NCBI GenBank assembly: GCA_014656495.1
Contig: BNCN01000021.1
Coordinates: 1 to 64,000, forward strand
DNA: 64,000 bases
Reading direction: 5' to 3'
DNA from: Comamonas sp. KCTC 72670
GTDB lineage: Bacteria > Myxococcota > Myxococcia > Myxococcales > Myxococcaceae
Position numbers and translations under genes: made by a program. The notes under the pieces were generated by a model. It saw only the letters and a list, made by a program, of their open reading frames with translations. It ran no database searches and was not told the origin of the DNA. Positions 15,956 to 29,802 of this stretch are shown here, piece by piece. Position 1 is the first letter of the stretch. Each line of letters starts with the position of its first letter.

Positions 15956-18076
15956 ATGGCCCGGACTCATGTCTTGAACCACGCGTCATCTCGTTTGTGT
16001 GTCTCGTCGCGGTGGCTCACGCGTCTCGCGGGGCTGCTGTTGCTGCTCGCATGGGTGCCGGAAGTCCAGGCCCTCTCGCATGAGGGGGACGTGGAGCTGC
16101 GCGAGGGCTGGCGCTACCGCTGGGGGGACTCCCCCCTGGGGCCCGACGGCGTGCCGCGCTGGGCGCACGAGAATGGCGTCGAGGGCTGGCAGCCCACGCC
16201 GGCGCTCCAGGAACCTCCGGGCCGGGGCGAGAACACGATGCTGTGGCTGAGCATCCCCATCCCCGACGCGGGCTGGGGTGACCTGGCGCTGCTGCTGGGC
16301 TCCGTCTCCAACGCCTTCGAAATCTACGCCGGTGGGAAACGCGTCCACGTCAGCGGGACCATCCACCCCGCTGGCCATGAGACGCGGCGGTCCATCCTCC
16401 GGCAGATGATTCCCCTGCCCGCCTCGGCCCAGGGCACCCGGGTGCTGCTGCGCATCCAGAGCACCACGAAGACCATTGGCGTGAGCCAGCTCGCCCGCGC
16501 GGGCGCACAGCACCAGGTGATGGCGCGCATCGTCCGCGAGGGCCTGGCGGCCTTCGTCACGGGAACGCTGCTGTTCATCGTCGCGCTGGTGGCGCTGGGC
16601 CTGGCGCTCCAGGGACGGCAGCGGCGCATGCTGGCGGCGCTCGCGGTGTTCGCGGGCGGCTCCGGCGTGCTGCTGGCCTGCATGAGCAACGTCCTGTCCC
16701 TGGCCTGGGACGTGGAAGGCTCCGTGGCGCAGGTCACCTTCCTGGGCGCCTACTGCATGCTGCCGGGCCTGGGCTGGTTCATCCGGGAGAGCATCCTCGA
16801 GAACCGGCTGCGCTGGTTCCGGGTGCTGGTGTGGTCCGTGTCGCTGTCCGCGGCCTTCCAGTCCGTGCTCGTCCTGGTGGACCTGCGCCTGGCGAGCCAG
16901 GTGTTCCAGCTCACCATGCTCTACTCCATCCCCTGCCTGCTGACGTATGTCACCGTCGTGCTCGTCGCCGCGGCGCGCGGCAATGTCGACGCGCGCATCT
17001 TCAGCGCGGGCCTGGCAATGCTCACCGTCTTCCTGGTCATCGCCATGCTGCCGATGCTGGGCTGGGCCACGGTGCAGGGCTCGTTCGCCCACTGGGGCTT
17101 CATGGCGCTCACCGCGTCGTTGGTGGGCATCATCGCCAGGCGGTTCGTCCTGGTGGCGCGCTCCCTGGCGTCCCACGCGCATCAGCTGGACGCGCGCCGC
17201 AAGGACGTGCAGGAGCTGGCGGAGGGCATGGGCCGGGGCGCCGGGGAGCTGGCCACCGTCGCGCAGGGCCTGCGCACCTCCAGCGAGGAGCAGACGGCGG
17301 GTGTCAGCCGGCAGGCCGTGGCGCTCAAGGAGCTGGACCAGACGGTGCAGGAGATCCGTCAGGGCTCGGCGTTGACGGATGAGAAGGCGAAGGGGCTCGC
17401 CCAATCCGTCGTGGAGGCGGAAGAGGCCGGGCGAGAGGGCGGCGCGGCCATCGCCCAGACGCTGACGAACCTGGAAGGCATCGGCGTGGAGGTGACGGAG
17501 ATGGCCCAGCGCATCCTCGCGCTGGACGCGCGGACGCGGGAAATCCTCGGCATCGTGGACACGGTGAAGGGGCTGGCGGACCAGTCCAACATGCTGGCCG
17601 TCAACGCGGCCATCGAGGCGGCGCGCAGCGGAGAGCACGGCCGGGGCTTCGCCGTGGTGTCCCGCGAGGTGCGCAGCCTCGCGGACCAGTCCGTCGCCGC
17701 CACCCATCGCATCCGCAGCGTGCTCGACGGCGTGAGCGCGGACATGCGCGACGCGGCGAAGACGAGCGAACAGGGCGTGCACCGGGTGAAGGTGAGCCTG
17801 GAGGCGGTGCGCGTCTCCGGCACCCAGCTCCAGCGGCTGACGGGCATCATCAGCGACACCAGCAGCAGCGTCCGGCAGATCTCCGCCGCCGTGTCCCAGC
17901 AGAACGCGGGCACCGCGCAGATCGCCGTGGCCATCCAGGACATGTCCTCGCAGATGCAGCAGACGCTGAACGCCGTGCAGGCGACGCGCAACGTGGCGCG
18001 CTCCGTCCAATCGCTGGCGGAGGACATGTCCGGCTCGGCCCAGAAGGCCCTCGAGTCGGGCGCGCTGTCGGCCTGA
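15956..18076 (+). CDS. methyl-accepting chemotaxis protein with 7TM sensory region
   Basis: The protein is 706 residues from the ATG at 15956; a TTG at 15917 is a weaker alternative. After an N-terminal signal or anchor, a periplasmic domain of about 170 residues is followed by seven hydrophobic segments (about residues 190-410). This is the layout of 7TMR-DISM-type sensors. The cytoplasmic part is a long coiled coil with the conserved receptor tip NAAIEAARSGEHGRGFAVV. No HAMP domain is evident between the last helix and the signalling domain. No che genes are adjacent, so it must couple to a distant chemosensory array. The ligand is unknown. Confidence 0.9.
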   Translation: MARTHVLNHASSRLCVSSRWLTRLAGLLLLLAWVPEVQALSHEGDVELREGWRYRWGDSPLGPDGVPRWAHENGVEGWQPTPALQEPPGRGENTMLWLSIPIPDAGWGDLALLLGSVSNAFEIYAGGKRVHVSGTIHPAGHETRRSILRQMIPLPASAQGTRVLLRIQSTTKTIGVSQLARAGAQHQVMARIVREGLAAFVTGTLLFIVALVALGLALQGRQRRMLAALAVFAGGSGVLLACMSNVLSLAWDVEGSVAQVTFLGAYCMLPGLGWFIRESILENRLRWFRVLVWSVSLSAAFQSVLVLVDLRLASQVFQLTMLYSIPCLLTYVTVVLVAAARGNVDARIFSAGLAMLTVFLVIAMLPMLGWATVQGSFAHWGFMALTASLVGIIARRFVLVARSLASHAHQLDARRKDVQELAEGMGRGAGELATVAQGLRTSSEEQTAGVSRQAVALKELDQTVQEIRQGSALTDEKAKGLAQSVVEAEEAGREGGAAIAQTLTNLEGIGVEVTEMAQRILALDARTREILGIVDTVKGLADQSNMLAVNAAIEAARSGEHGRGFAVVSREVRSLADQSVAATHRIRSVLDGVSADMRDAAKTSEQGVHRVKVSLEAVRVSGTQLQRLTGIISDTSSSVRQISAAVSQQNAGTAQIAVAIQDMSSQMQQTLNAVQATRNVARSVQSLAEDMSGSAQKALESGALSA

Positions 18077-18101
18077 GCCCCACACGGCCCCTGAAACGCC
18101 A

Positions 18102-18130
18102 ACGGCCCCGCTCCCAGGAGGAGCGAGGCC
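18102..18130. terminator. convergent hairpin between chemoreceptor gene and carB
   Basis: CGGCCCCGCTCC pairs with GGAGCGAGGCCG with one mismatch across a short loop. It lies in the 78-bp convergent gap and is likely to end one or both transcripts, although no U-run is present. Confidence 0.5.
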
Positions 18131-18154
18131 GCGGGCTGCGAGAGAACCGGGCGG

Positions 18155-21409
<3,255 letters not shown>

Positions 21410-21531
21410 CGGGGCGCCCCCATACCAACGTCCGCCCCCACATGCGAGGACTGTGTTGAGACTGCCTGCTCGCACGCCCCCCCGTGCCTGAGCGCGGTCC
21501 TCTGATAGGCTCCACCGCCTACGGAGGTCCC

Positions 21532-22383
21532 ATGCGCCACTGGTCCCTGGCACTGCTCGTCTCGCTCGCTTCCCCCGCCCTCGCCCAGGAGGCCGCCGCG
21601 CCCGCGCCCGAGGGCACCCCGCCCGCGGCGGCCCCCTCGCCCGCCGAACCGGCCGTGAAGGCGCCCGCCGCCGCCGAGCCGCCGGCCGCCTCCCCGCCGC
21701 CCGTGGCCGAGCCCGCCGCGAAGAAGGCGGAGACCCCTCCCGCCGAGGCGCCCGCCAAGAAGGCGGAGGCCCCTCCCGCCGAGGCCCCCGCGAAGAAGGC
21801 CGAGGCAACTCCCGCCGAGGCGCCCACGAAGAGGGCCGCCGCCCCCAAGGCGGAGGCGCCCTCGAAGCCCGCCACGGCCCCAGAGCCCACGCGTGAGGCC
21901 GCGGCGCCGCCGACGGGCCCCGCCAAGCCGACCTTGCCGCCGGGCTTTCCCAGCTTGAAGGGTGAGCCGCTCCCCGAGGAGCCCAAGCTGTCGCCCGAGG
22001 AGCGAATCCAGCGGGACATCCAGGCGGACGCCCGCTTCGTCTTCCAGAGCCTGCTGACCGGGGACGTGCGCACCATCTCCAACGAGCTGCTCTACCCCTT
22101 CGCCCTGGAGGCGGAGCGCTACGCCACGCCCGAGGAGCTGGTGTCCGCGTGGGTGAAGCAGCTGCGGCTGAAGCGCACGGACCTCATCACGCTCTACGAC
22201 ATCGAGGTGATGCCGCTGGAGGCCATGGAGAAGAAGTACGGCAAGGCCCCCGCGCGGCTGTCGCTGGACGTGCGAAACCCCAAGGAAGTGTGGACGGCGG
22301 TGGGCAACCTCTCCGGCCGCCCCGCCGTCCTCGTGTACCGTCAGTACCGCGACGAGTTCCGCGCCTTCGCGTACACGGACTGA
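21532..22383 (+). CDS. secreted Ala/Pro/Lys-rich repeat protein
   Basis: The 283-residue product begins with a signal peptide (MRHWSLALLVSLASPALAQ). A low-complexity region of about 120 residues rich in A, P, K and E follows, with 12-residue tandem repeats. The folded C-terminal part (about 150-283) starts near PEERIQRDIQADARFVF and has no recognised family. ACGGAGGT directly upstream supports the ATG at 21532. It is divergent from carB and ends 6 bp before the convergent aminotransferase gene. The repeats could act as a flexible envelope spacer. Confidence 0.75.
   Translation: MRHWSLALLVSLASPALAQEAAAPAPEGTPPAAAPSPAEPAVKAPAAAEPPAASPPPVAEPAAKKAETPPAEAPAKKAEAPPAEAPAKKAEATPAEAPTKRAAAPKAEAPSKPATAPEPTREAAAPPTGPAKPTLPPGFPSLKGEPLPEEPKLSPEERIQRDIQADARFVFQSLLTGDVRTISNELLYPFALEAERYATPEELVSAWVKQLRLKRTDLITLYDIEVMPLEAMEKKYGKAPARLSLDVRNPKEVWTAVGNLSGRPAVLVYRQYRDEFRAFAYTD
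21721..21828 (+). repeat. 36-bp tandem repeats encoding a 12-residue unit
   Basis: Three consecutive 36-bp units start at 21721, 21757 and 21793, each beginning with AAG AAG and encoding K-K-A-E-x-x-P-A-E-A-P-x. A partial fourth unit begins at 21829. The repeats lie inside the low-complexity region of the secreted protein. Confidence 0.75.
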
Positions 22384-22389
22384 CGCGCT

Positions 22390-23580
22390 TCAGCTCAGGG
22401 CCTTGACCAGCTCGCCCAGCCGGGTGAGGCCCTTCTGCAGCACCTCGCGCGAGGTGACGAAGCTCATGCGGATGTAGCCCTCCGCGCCGAAGGGCTCGCC
22501 GGGCACGGCGGCGACGCGGAAGTCGTCCAGGAGGATCTCCGACAGCTGCATCGCGGAGGTCACCGGCTTGCCCTTGTAGGAGCGGCCCAGCAGGCCCCGC
22601 ACGTCCGCGAAGGCGTAGAAGGCGCCCTCGGGCATCCGGCAGCGCACGCCGTCCAGCGCGTTCAACCCCGCGACGAAGAAGTCACGGCGCTCGCGGTACT
22701 CCTTCACCATCGAGGCGATGGTGTCCGGCGGCCCCTGCAGCGCCGCCAGCGCGGCCTTCTGGCCAATGGACGACGCGTTGGACGTGGACTGGTCCTGCAC
22801 CATCTGCATGGCGGACACCAGGGGCTTCGGGCCGGCGATGTAGCCCAGGCGCCAGCCCGTCATGGAGTACGCCTTGCTCATGCCGTTGACGACCACCAGC
22901 CGCGGCACCAGGTCCGGCGCCACGTCGCTGATGCCCAGGCGCTCGTCCGTGTAGAGCAGCTTCTCGTAGATGTCGTCGGTGACGATGAGGCAGTCGTGCG
23001 GACGCAGCACCTCGGCGATGGCCTCCAGCGCGGCGCGCGAATACACCGCGCCGGTGGGGTTGCCCGGGCTGTTGATGATGACAGCGCGCGTGTTCGGCGT
23101 GAGCGCGCGGCGGATGGCGTCCGGGGCCGGCGCGAAGCCGTCCTCCTCCCGCGTGGGGACGATGACGGGCGTGCCACCCGCCAGGCGCACCATGTCCGGG
23201 TAGCTGACCCAGAAGGGCGAGAAGATGATGACTTCATCCCCCTCCTCCAGCGCCGCCTGGCAGAAGTTGTAGAGCGCCTGCTTGCCGCCGGACGTGACGA
23301 GCACCTGGTCCGGCGTGTAGCGCAGGCCGTTGTCCCGCTCGAGCTTGGCGCAGATGGCCTCGCGCAGCTCCGGGATGCCGTTGGTGGCGGTGTACTTGGT
23401 GAAGCCCGCGCGCAGCGCGTCCACCGCGGCCTGCTTCACGTAGTCCGGCGTGTCGAAGTCCGGCTCTCCCGCGGCCAGGACCACCACGTCCACACCCTTG
23501 GCGGCGAGCGCCTTGGCGCGCGAGTTGAGAGCGAGCGTCGGAGACGGCTTGATGGCCTGGAGCCGGCGAGCGAGTTTCAT
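22390..23580 (-). CDS. class I pyridoxal-phosphate aminotransferase (aspartate aminotransferase type)
   Basis: The 396-residue cytoplasmic enzyme transfers amino groups using PLP. Family features are the N-terminal AAGEPDFDTPDYV, the SPGNPTGAVY motif that binds the cofactor ring region, and the PLP-lysine segment GMSKAYSMTGWRLGY at about residues 231-245. The closest family by these motifs is the AspB-type aspartate/prephenate aminotransferases. It is the last gene of a run (TIM-barrel protein, rsmD, coaD, aminotransferase) with gaps of 25-49 bp, likely one operon. Confidence 0.9.
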   Translation of the reverse strand: MKLARRLQAIKPSPTLALNSRAKALAAKGVDVVVLAAGEPDFDTPDYVKQAAVDALRAGFTKYTATNGIPELREAICAKLERDNGLRYTPDQVLVTSGGKQALYNFCQAALEEGDEVIIFSPFWVSYPDMVRLAGGTPVIVPTREEDGFAPAPDAIRRALTPNTRAVIINSPGNPTGAVYSRAALEAIAEVLRPHDCLIVTDDIYEKLLYTDERLGISDVAPDLVPRLVVVNGMSKAYSMTGWRLGYIAGPKPLVSAMQMVQDQSTSNASSIGQKAALAALQGPPDTIASMVKEYRERRDFFVAGLNALDGVRCRMPEGAFYAFADVRGLLGRSYKGKPVTSAMQLSEILLDDFRVAAVPGEPFGAEGYIRMSFVTSREVLQKGLTRLGELVKALS

Positions 23581-23629
23581 GTCCCCTGCCTAACGCGGAG
23601 CGCCACGGGGGACAAGGGCCCTGCCGCGC

Positions 23630-24112
23630 CTACTTCTTTCCAGCGAACTTCGCCTTCAGCCCCGCGTGGACGTTGGGCGGCACCAGCCCCGTGACGTCCC
23701 CCCCGAAGGAGGCCACCTCCCGGACGAGGTTGGAGGAGATGTAGAAGTAGTCCTCCCCCGTCATCATGAAGACGGTCTCCACGTCGGGCGCGAGCTTGCG
23801 GTTCATGTTCGCCAGTTGGAACTCGTATTCGAAGTCCGACACCGCCCTCAGCCCGCGGACGATGACGCCCGCGTTGCGGCGGCGCACGTAGTCCACCAGC
23901 AGGCCGTGGAAGGCGTCCACCTCCACCCGTTCGTCCTGGACGGCCTCGCGAATCAGCGCGCGGCGCTCGTCCTCCGAGAACAGCGGCGTCTTCTTCGGAT
24001 TCACCGCGATGGCGACGATGAGCCGATCGAACATCTTCAGGCTGCGCTGAATGAGGCTCAGGTGCCCGTTGGTGAGCGGATCAAAGGAACCAGGATAGAT
24101 GGCGACCGGCAT
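23630..24112 (-). CDS. coaD: phosphopantetheine adenylyltransferase
   Basis: This 160-residue enzyme catalyses the penultimate step of coenzyme A synthesis, joining ATP and 4'-phosphopantetheine to dephospho-CoA. The nucleotidyltransferase motif P-G-S-F-D-P-L-T-N-G-H is at residues 6-16 and the second signature, Y-I-S-S-N-L-V-R-E, near 123-131. Its length is normal. It follows rsmD by 45 bp, a pairing common across bacteria. Confidence 0.97.
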   Translation of the reverse strand: MPVAIYPGSFDPLTNGHLSLIQRSLKMFDRLIVAIAVNPKKTPLFSEDERRALIREAVQDERVEVDAFHGLLVDYVRRRNAGVIVRGLRAVSDFEYEFQLANMNRKLAPDVETVFMMTGEDYFYISSNLVREVASFGGDVTGLVPPNVHAGLKAKFAGKK

Positions 24113-24157
24113 GTGCCTGGAAGTCTCGGATGCCCCTGACAGCCGGTCAAGGTCTGC

Positions 24158-24715
24158 TCACGGCGCGCGATAGAAGCTCACCAACGTGTCTCCGAAACGG
24201 CGCTGATCTTCCCGGGTAAGCCCGGCATGCACGTCCGGAGCCGCCTCGCGCTTGTCGTGCTCCACCACCACCATGCCCGAGGGGGCCAGCAGCCCCGCGG
24301 CCATGATGCCGTCGAGCACCGTCTCCACCACGCGGGCCGCGTAGGGCGGGTCCGCGAAGATGAGCTCGTAGCGCTCCCCTCGCCGCTTCAGCGTCTCCAG
24401 CGCCCGGGCCACGGGGGCGGCCAGGATCTCCACCTGCCCGGCCAGGCCCAGGGCCTCCACGTTCTGCCGGCACAGGCCGAGCGCCTCGCGGTCCTGGTCC
24501 ACCAGCACCGCCTGGCCCGCGCCGCGCGACACGGCCTCCAGGCCCAGCGCGCCGGTGCCGGCGTAGAGGTCCAGCACGCGCTGGCCATCCAGGAACTGGC
24601 CCAGCACGTTGAAGAGCGTCTCCCGGACGCGGTCGGCCGTGGGACGGATGTGCCGCGACGTGGACTTGGGGCCCGCCAGCGCCCGGCCCTTCACGGTGCC
24701 TGCGACGATACGCAT
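24158..24715 (-). CDS. rsmD: 16S rRNA (guanine-966-N2)-methyltransferase
   Basis: The 185-residue SAM-dependent enzyme methylates G966 of 16S rRNA. It shows the SAM-binding VLDLYAGTGALGLEA at about residues 46-60 and the catalytic D-P-P-Y in FADPPYAA at about 132-137. The N terminus MRIVAGTVKGRAL is typical. It lies between the TIM-barrel gene (25 bp upstream) and coaD (45 bp downstream) in one orientation. Confidence 0.95.
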   Translation of the reverse strand: MRIVAGTVKGRALAGPKSTSRHIRPTADRVRETLFNVLGQFLDGQRVLDLYAGTGALGLEAVSRGAGQAVLVDQDREALGLCRQNVEALGLAGQVEILAAPVARALETLKRRGERYELIFADPPYAARVVETVLDGIMAAGLLAPSGMVVVEHDKREAAPDVHAGLTREDQRRFGDTLVSFYRAP

Positions 24716-24740
24716 GGGGCCCTTCTACACCGCTCCGGCC

Positions 24741-25775
24741 TCAGTCGCCCCGCTTCTCCGCCAGGAAGCGCAACGACGCCTGCCCCGAGCGGGTGGCCCC
24801 GAGCGCGGCGAGGACCTCGGTGGCCTCCATGAAGGACAGCGCCTCCAGCTTCTCCCGCGCGGCGGCGTCCAGGGGCGGCAGCTGCTCCTCCATCACCCCC
24901 AGCAACTGTCCGGCGGGCAGCCCGGCCGCCGCGGCCTTCTCCTCCACCGCGGCGCGGACCTCCGCGGGCCAGGCGTCGAGCGCGAGCCGCTCGAAGCCCC
25001 CCACGCAGTCCACCTTGCGCACCCCGGAGGCCACATACGTGGGGAGCCCGTTGGGCCACAGCGCGCCCGCGTCGCCCACGGACAGGCCCGTCTCGTACCG
25101 CGCGGCCAGGTCCACCAGCGTCCGCAGCAGCCCCACGTCCGGCTCGCTCTCGCCCAGCGACGCCTCCGGCACGCGGATGAAGTCCACCGGCACATGCCAC
25201 TGCTTGAGGCCCTCCAGCAGCGTCCGGTACGCGTCCACCGGCGCGCCGTTGGGGGCCGGCGCCGTCAGCTCCAGCGCGAGCTCCCGCTCCGTCACCGGCG
25301 CCACCAGCGCGTTCACCGCCTCCACGGCTTCGTACGAGTCCAGCCGGGACAGGTCCAACGACACCAGGGAGAAGCCGGCGTCCACCACGCGGTAGATGCC
25401 GTCCTTCAACGCGTCCAGGGTGTCCGCGTCCGCGCGGGCCACGCGGATGGGGCCGGCCTGGAGGAAGACGGGGCGCGCATGCTCGGACTCGGCGGCCACC
25501 TGGTGCGCGGCCTGCACGAAGCGCTCGGGCGCCCCCCGGTCCGACAGGGGATGGGGGCAGGCCAGCCCCAGGACGGCGTCCTCGGAGCGCGCGGCGCGGA
25601 GCAGCCCGGGCAGCGCGCCCTTCGCCTGTACGGGGAGGCATGGCAGCGACACCGGCGCTCGCGCCAGGGCCCGCAGCAGCTCGCGGGGGTTCAACAGCGG
25701 CACGCGCGAGCCGTGGCCCACCCGCGCCACCGTGTTCCCCGGCCGAAACGTCAGCACCTTGTCCAGCAGGTTCAT
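24741..25775 (-). CDS. TIM-barrel protein distantly like class II aldolases
   Basis: This 344-residue protein heads the rsmD-coaD-aminotransferase run. Its order of segments (VPLLNPRELLRAL, then PVFLQAGPI, then VDAGFSLVSLDLS, then GLSVGDAGALWP) recalls class II fructose/tagatose-bisphosphate aldolases. The usual zinc-binding histidine segment after the third strand is missing, replaced by L-Q-A-G-P, so it may be non-catalytic or use another chemistry. The ATG at 25775 is preferred over an upstream start that adds a basic, unstructured 24 residues. Assignment to the aldolase superfamily is tentative. Confidence 0.6.
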   Translation of the reverse strand: MNLLDKVLTFRPGNTVARVGHGSRVPLLNPRELLRALARAPVSLPCLPVQAKGALPGLLRAARSEDAVLGLACPHPLSDRGAPERFVQAAHQVAAESEHARPVFLQAGPIRVARADADTLDALKDGIYRVVDAGFSLVSLDLSRLDSYEAVEAVNALVAPVTERELALELTAPAPNGAPVDAYRTLLEGLKQWHVPVDFIRVPEASLGESEPDVGLLRTLVDLAARYETGLSVGDAGALWPNGLPTYVASGVRKVDCVGGFERLALDAWPAEVRAAVEEKAAAAGLPAGQLLGVMEEQLPPLDAAAREKLEALSFMEATEVLAALGATRSGQASLRFLAEKRGD

Positions 25776-25905
25776 GGACCGGGGAGAATCATCCGCCCGC
25801 GCCGCCCGAGGCAAGGTGAAGCTGCGCGAGCGCGTCCGCTGGGGCACGCGGCCGGACAGGCCACGGAGCCCCTGGCAGGGCTCCGTGGGCCTCGAGGACG
25901 GCCCC

Positions 25906-26940
25906 TCAGTGGACCTCGCCCAGGTGGGCGTAGGACTCGCTCTCGATTTGAATCGTGGTGTGGTCGATGCCGAAGCGGTCGTACAGGTCGTGCTTCACGG
26001 CGGAGAGGATCTCGTCGTTGTTGCAGACCATGGGGTCCTGCACCACCAGGTGCGCGGACAGCGCGTACACGCCGCTGGAGATGGTCCACACGTGCAGGTC
26101 ATGCACGGCCGTCACGCCCTGCGCGCGCAGCATCAGCTCCTTGATCTGCGCCAGGTCCACGTGCGCCGGCACCGCCTCCATCAGCACGTCCACCGCGTCA
26201 CGGACCAGGCGCACCGCGCCCACCACGATGACGACGGAGATGACCACGGAGATGATGGGGTCCACGATGTACCAGCCCGTGTACGCCATGATGCCCGCGC
26301 CCACGAGCACGCCCACCGAGGACAGCGTGTCCCCCAGCACGTGCAGGAAGGCCCCGCGCACGTTCATGGAGTGGGAGCGGTGCAGGAACCCGAGCGCGCC
26401 CAGGTTGGCCAGCAGGCCCACCGTCGCGACAATGGCCATGGGACCCAGGTCCACCACCGCGGGCGCACGCACGCGCTCCCAGGCCTCATAGAGGATGAAG
26501 CCGGTGATGCCCATCAGCAGCACGCCGTTGAGCAGCGCGCTGAGGATCTCCATGCGGTAGTAGCCGTACGTCTTCTTCACGTCCGCCGGCTTGCCCGCGA
26601 ACCACAGCGCCACCAGGCTCAGCGCCAGCGCGGACACGTCCGTCAGCATGTGGCCCGCGTCGGAGAGCAGGGCCAGCGAGTTCGTCAACCAGCCGCCCAC
26701 GGCCTCCGCCAGGGCGATGGTCGCCGTCAGCACCAGCGCGAAGATGAGCCGGCGCTTGTCCCGCTTCCGCTCCTCCGCCAGTCCGCCCTTCCTGGGACCG
26801 TGCGCATGTCCGTGCCCATGCCCATGGCCGTGATGAGGGTGGTGGTGGCCGTGACCATCGTCGTGGTCATGCGCGTGGCCATGCCCGGATTCACCGCGGG
26901 TGTAAGGGGGAGTAGTCACGTGAGAGAGAGGTGCGGCCAA
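25906..26940 (-). CDS. cation diffusion facilitator (zinc-type efflux transporter)
   Basis: The 344-residue membrane protein has six hydrophobic segments and exports divalent metals such as zinc by proton exchange. Metal-site motifs are S-D-A-G-H-M-L-T-D in the second helix and H-V-L-G-D in the fifth. The C-terminal cytoplasmic domain includes H-D-L-H-V-W. The N-terminal tail is strikingly histidine-rich (over 15 His in about 30 residues), a probable metal buffer. The start is uncertain: TTG at 26940 or GTG at 26919, neither with a good ribosome-binding site. It diverges from the enhancer-binding protein gene. Confidence 0.9.
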   Translation of the reverse strand: MAAPLSHVTTPPYTRGESGHGHAHDHDDGHGHHHPHHGHGHGHGHAHGPRKGGLAEERKRDKRRLIFALVLTATIALAEAVGGWLTNSLALLSDAGHMLTDVSALALSLVALWFAGKPADVKKTYGYYRMEILSALLNGVLLMGITGFILYEAWERVRAPAVVDLGPMAIVATVGLLANLGALGFLHRSHSMNVRGAFLHVLGDTLSSVGVLVGAGIMAYTGWYIVDPIISVVISVVIVVGAVRLVRDAVDVLMEAVPAHVDLAQIKELMLRAQGVTAVHDLHVWTISSGVYALSAHLVVQDPMVCNNDEILSAVKHDLYDRFGIDHTTIQIESESYAHLGEVH

Positions 26941-27029
26941 CGCCCATTCATGAGGTATGAGAGCCCGGGAATCTGGCTGCCGCCAGTCCCGGCGTCCCCT
27001 GCCCCGCCGCGTGGGGAGACGCGACGGAG

Positions 27030-28612
<1,583 letters not shown>

Positions 28613-28616
<4 letters not shown>

Positions 28617-29566
28617 CTGGCAGCGCGCGGTACTTCCACCAGGACCGGCTGCGCGTCCCGGATGGCGCGGAGCTGTACTACCAGGTCCAGGGGGACGGCC
28701 TCCCCGGCATGGTCTTCTGCGACGGGCTGGGCTGTGACGGCTTCGCCTGGAAGTACCTGTCGCCCTACCTGGCGCGGCGCCACCGCGTGCTGCGCTGGCA
28801 CTACCGGGGCCATGGCAGCTCCACGGTGCCGGAGGACCGCTCGCGCATCGGCATGCTGTACACCTGCGACGACCTGCGGCGGGTGCTGGACGCCACCGGG
28901 ATGGAGCGCGTGGTCCTCTTCGGCCACTCCATGGGCGTGCAGGTGGCGCTGGAGTTCCACCGCCGCTACGCCCACCGCGTCTGCGGGCTCGTGCTCGTGT
29001 GCGGCAGCTACGGCAACCCGCTGGACACCTTCCACGACTCCACCGCCCTCAAGCGCGCCTTCCCCCTCATCCGCCGCGTGGTGGAGCGCTACCCGGCCCA
29101 GTCCGCCCGCCTCATCCACGCAATGCTGCGCACGGAGTTGACGGTGCAGCTCGCCATCTCCCTGGAGATGAACCGCGAGCGAATCGCCCGCAACGACCTG
29201 GCCCCCTACTTCGACCACCTGGCCCGGATGGACCCCGTCGTCTTCGTGCGCACCCTGGACTCCATGGCGGAGCACAACGCCTGGGACCACCTGCCCCACG
29301 TGGACGTGCCCACCCTGGTGGTGGCCGGAGACCAGGACAAGTTCACCCCCGGTTGGATCTCCGAGGAGATGGCGGACCGGATTCCGGGCGCCGAGCTGGA
29401 GCTCATCCGGGACGGCACCCACACCGCCCCACTCGAAGCTCCCGGGCTGGTGGAGGCCCGGGTCGAGCGCTTCCTCCGCGAGCGGCTGAACGTTCGTACC
29501 GGCGTCTCCTCGCCCGAACCCGCCCCGGAGCCCACACCCCCGGTGAGCCCTCCCGCCCCTCTCTAG
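28613..29566 (+). CDS. alpha/beta hydrolase
   Basis: This 317-residue alpha/beta-fold hydrolase has the nucleophile elbow G-H-S-M-G, the acid D in AGDQDKFTPG and the base H in DGTHTAPLE, a complete catalytic triad. The substrate is unknown; the family includes esterases, lactonases and dehalogenases. A proline-rich 25-residue tail ends the protein. Its ATG overlaps the stop of the enhancer-binding protein gene, so the two are translationally coupled. A hairpin with a T-rich end follows the stop. Confidence 0.9.
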
Positions 29567-29598
29567 GGAGGCGGCGGAGGCCGGAGGAAGGAGACGCC

Positions 29599-29632
29599 GC
29601 CCCGCCCTGTTCATGGGTGGCAGAGGCGGGGC
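29599..29632 (+). terminator. rho-independent-like terminator after the hydrolase gene
   Basis: GCCCCGCC (29599-29606) pairs with GGCGGGGC (29625-29632) and is followed by TTCTTC. It separates the regulator/hydrolase operon from typA. Confidence 0.65.
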
Positions 29633-29690
29633 TTCTTCATGACCTCCCGGTGAAAACCCCGTCCGGTTGGAAGCTGGACTTCCGGCTGCA

Positions 29691-29719
29691 TTGCAGGGGA
29701 CGCACTCGCGGCATATAAG
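29691..29719 (+). promoter_or_regulatory. sigma-70-like promoter of typA
   Basis: TTGCAG (29691-29696) and TATAAG (29714-29719) are separated by 17 bp, close to the primary-sigma consensus. The site is about 85 bp upstream of the typA start codon, leaving a leader of about 75 bases. Confidence 0.65.
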
Positions 29720-29802
29720 CGCCCGCCTTCCGGGTTCCGGTGGGGTTCGGAAGCCCCGACCTCCCTCGGGCGTACCCCACCTTCCATCACAGTTCGGTTC
29801 GT

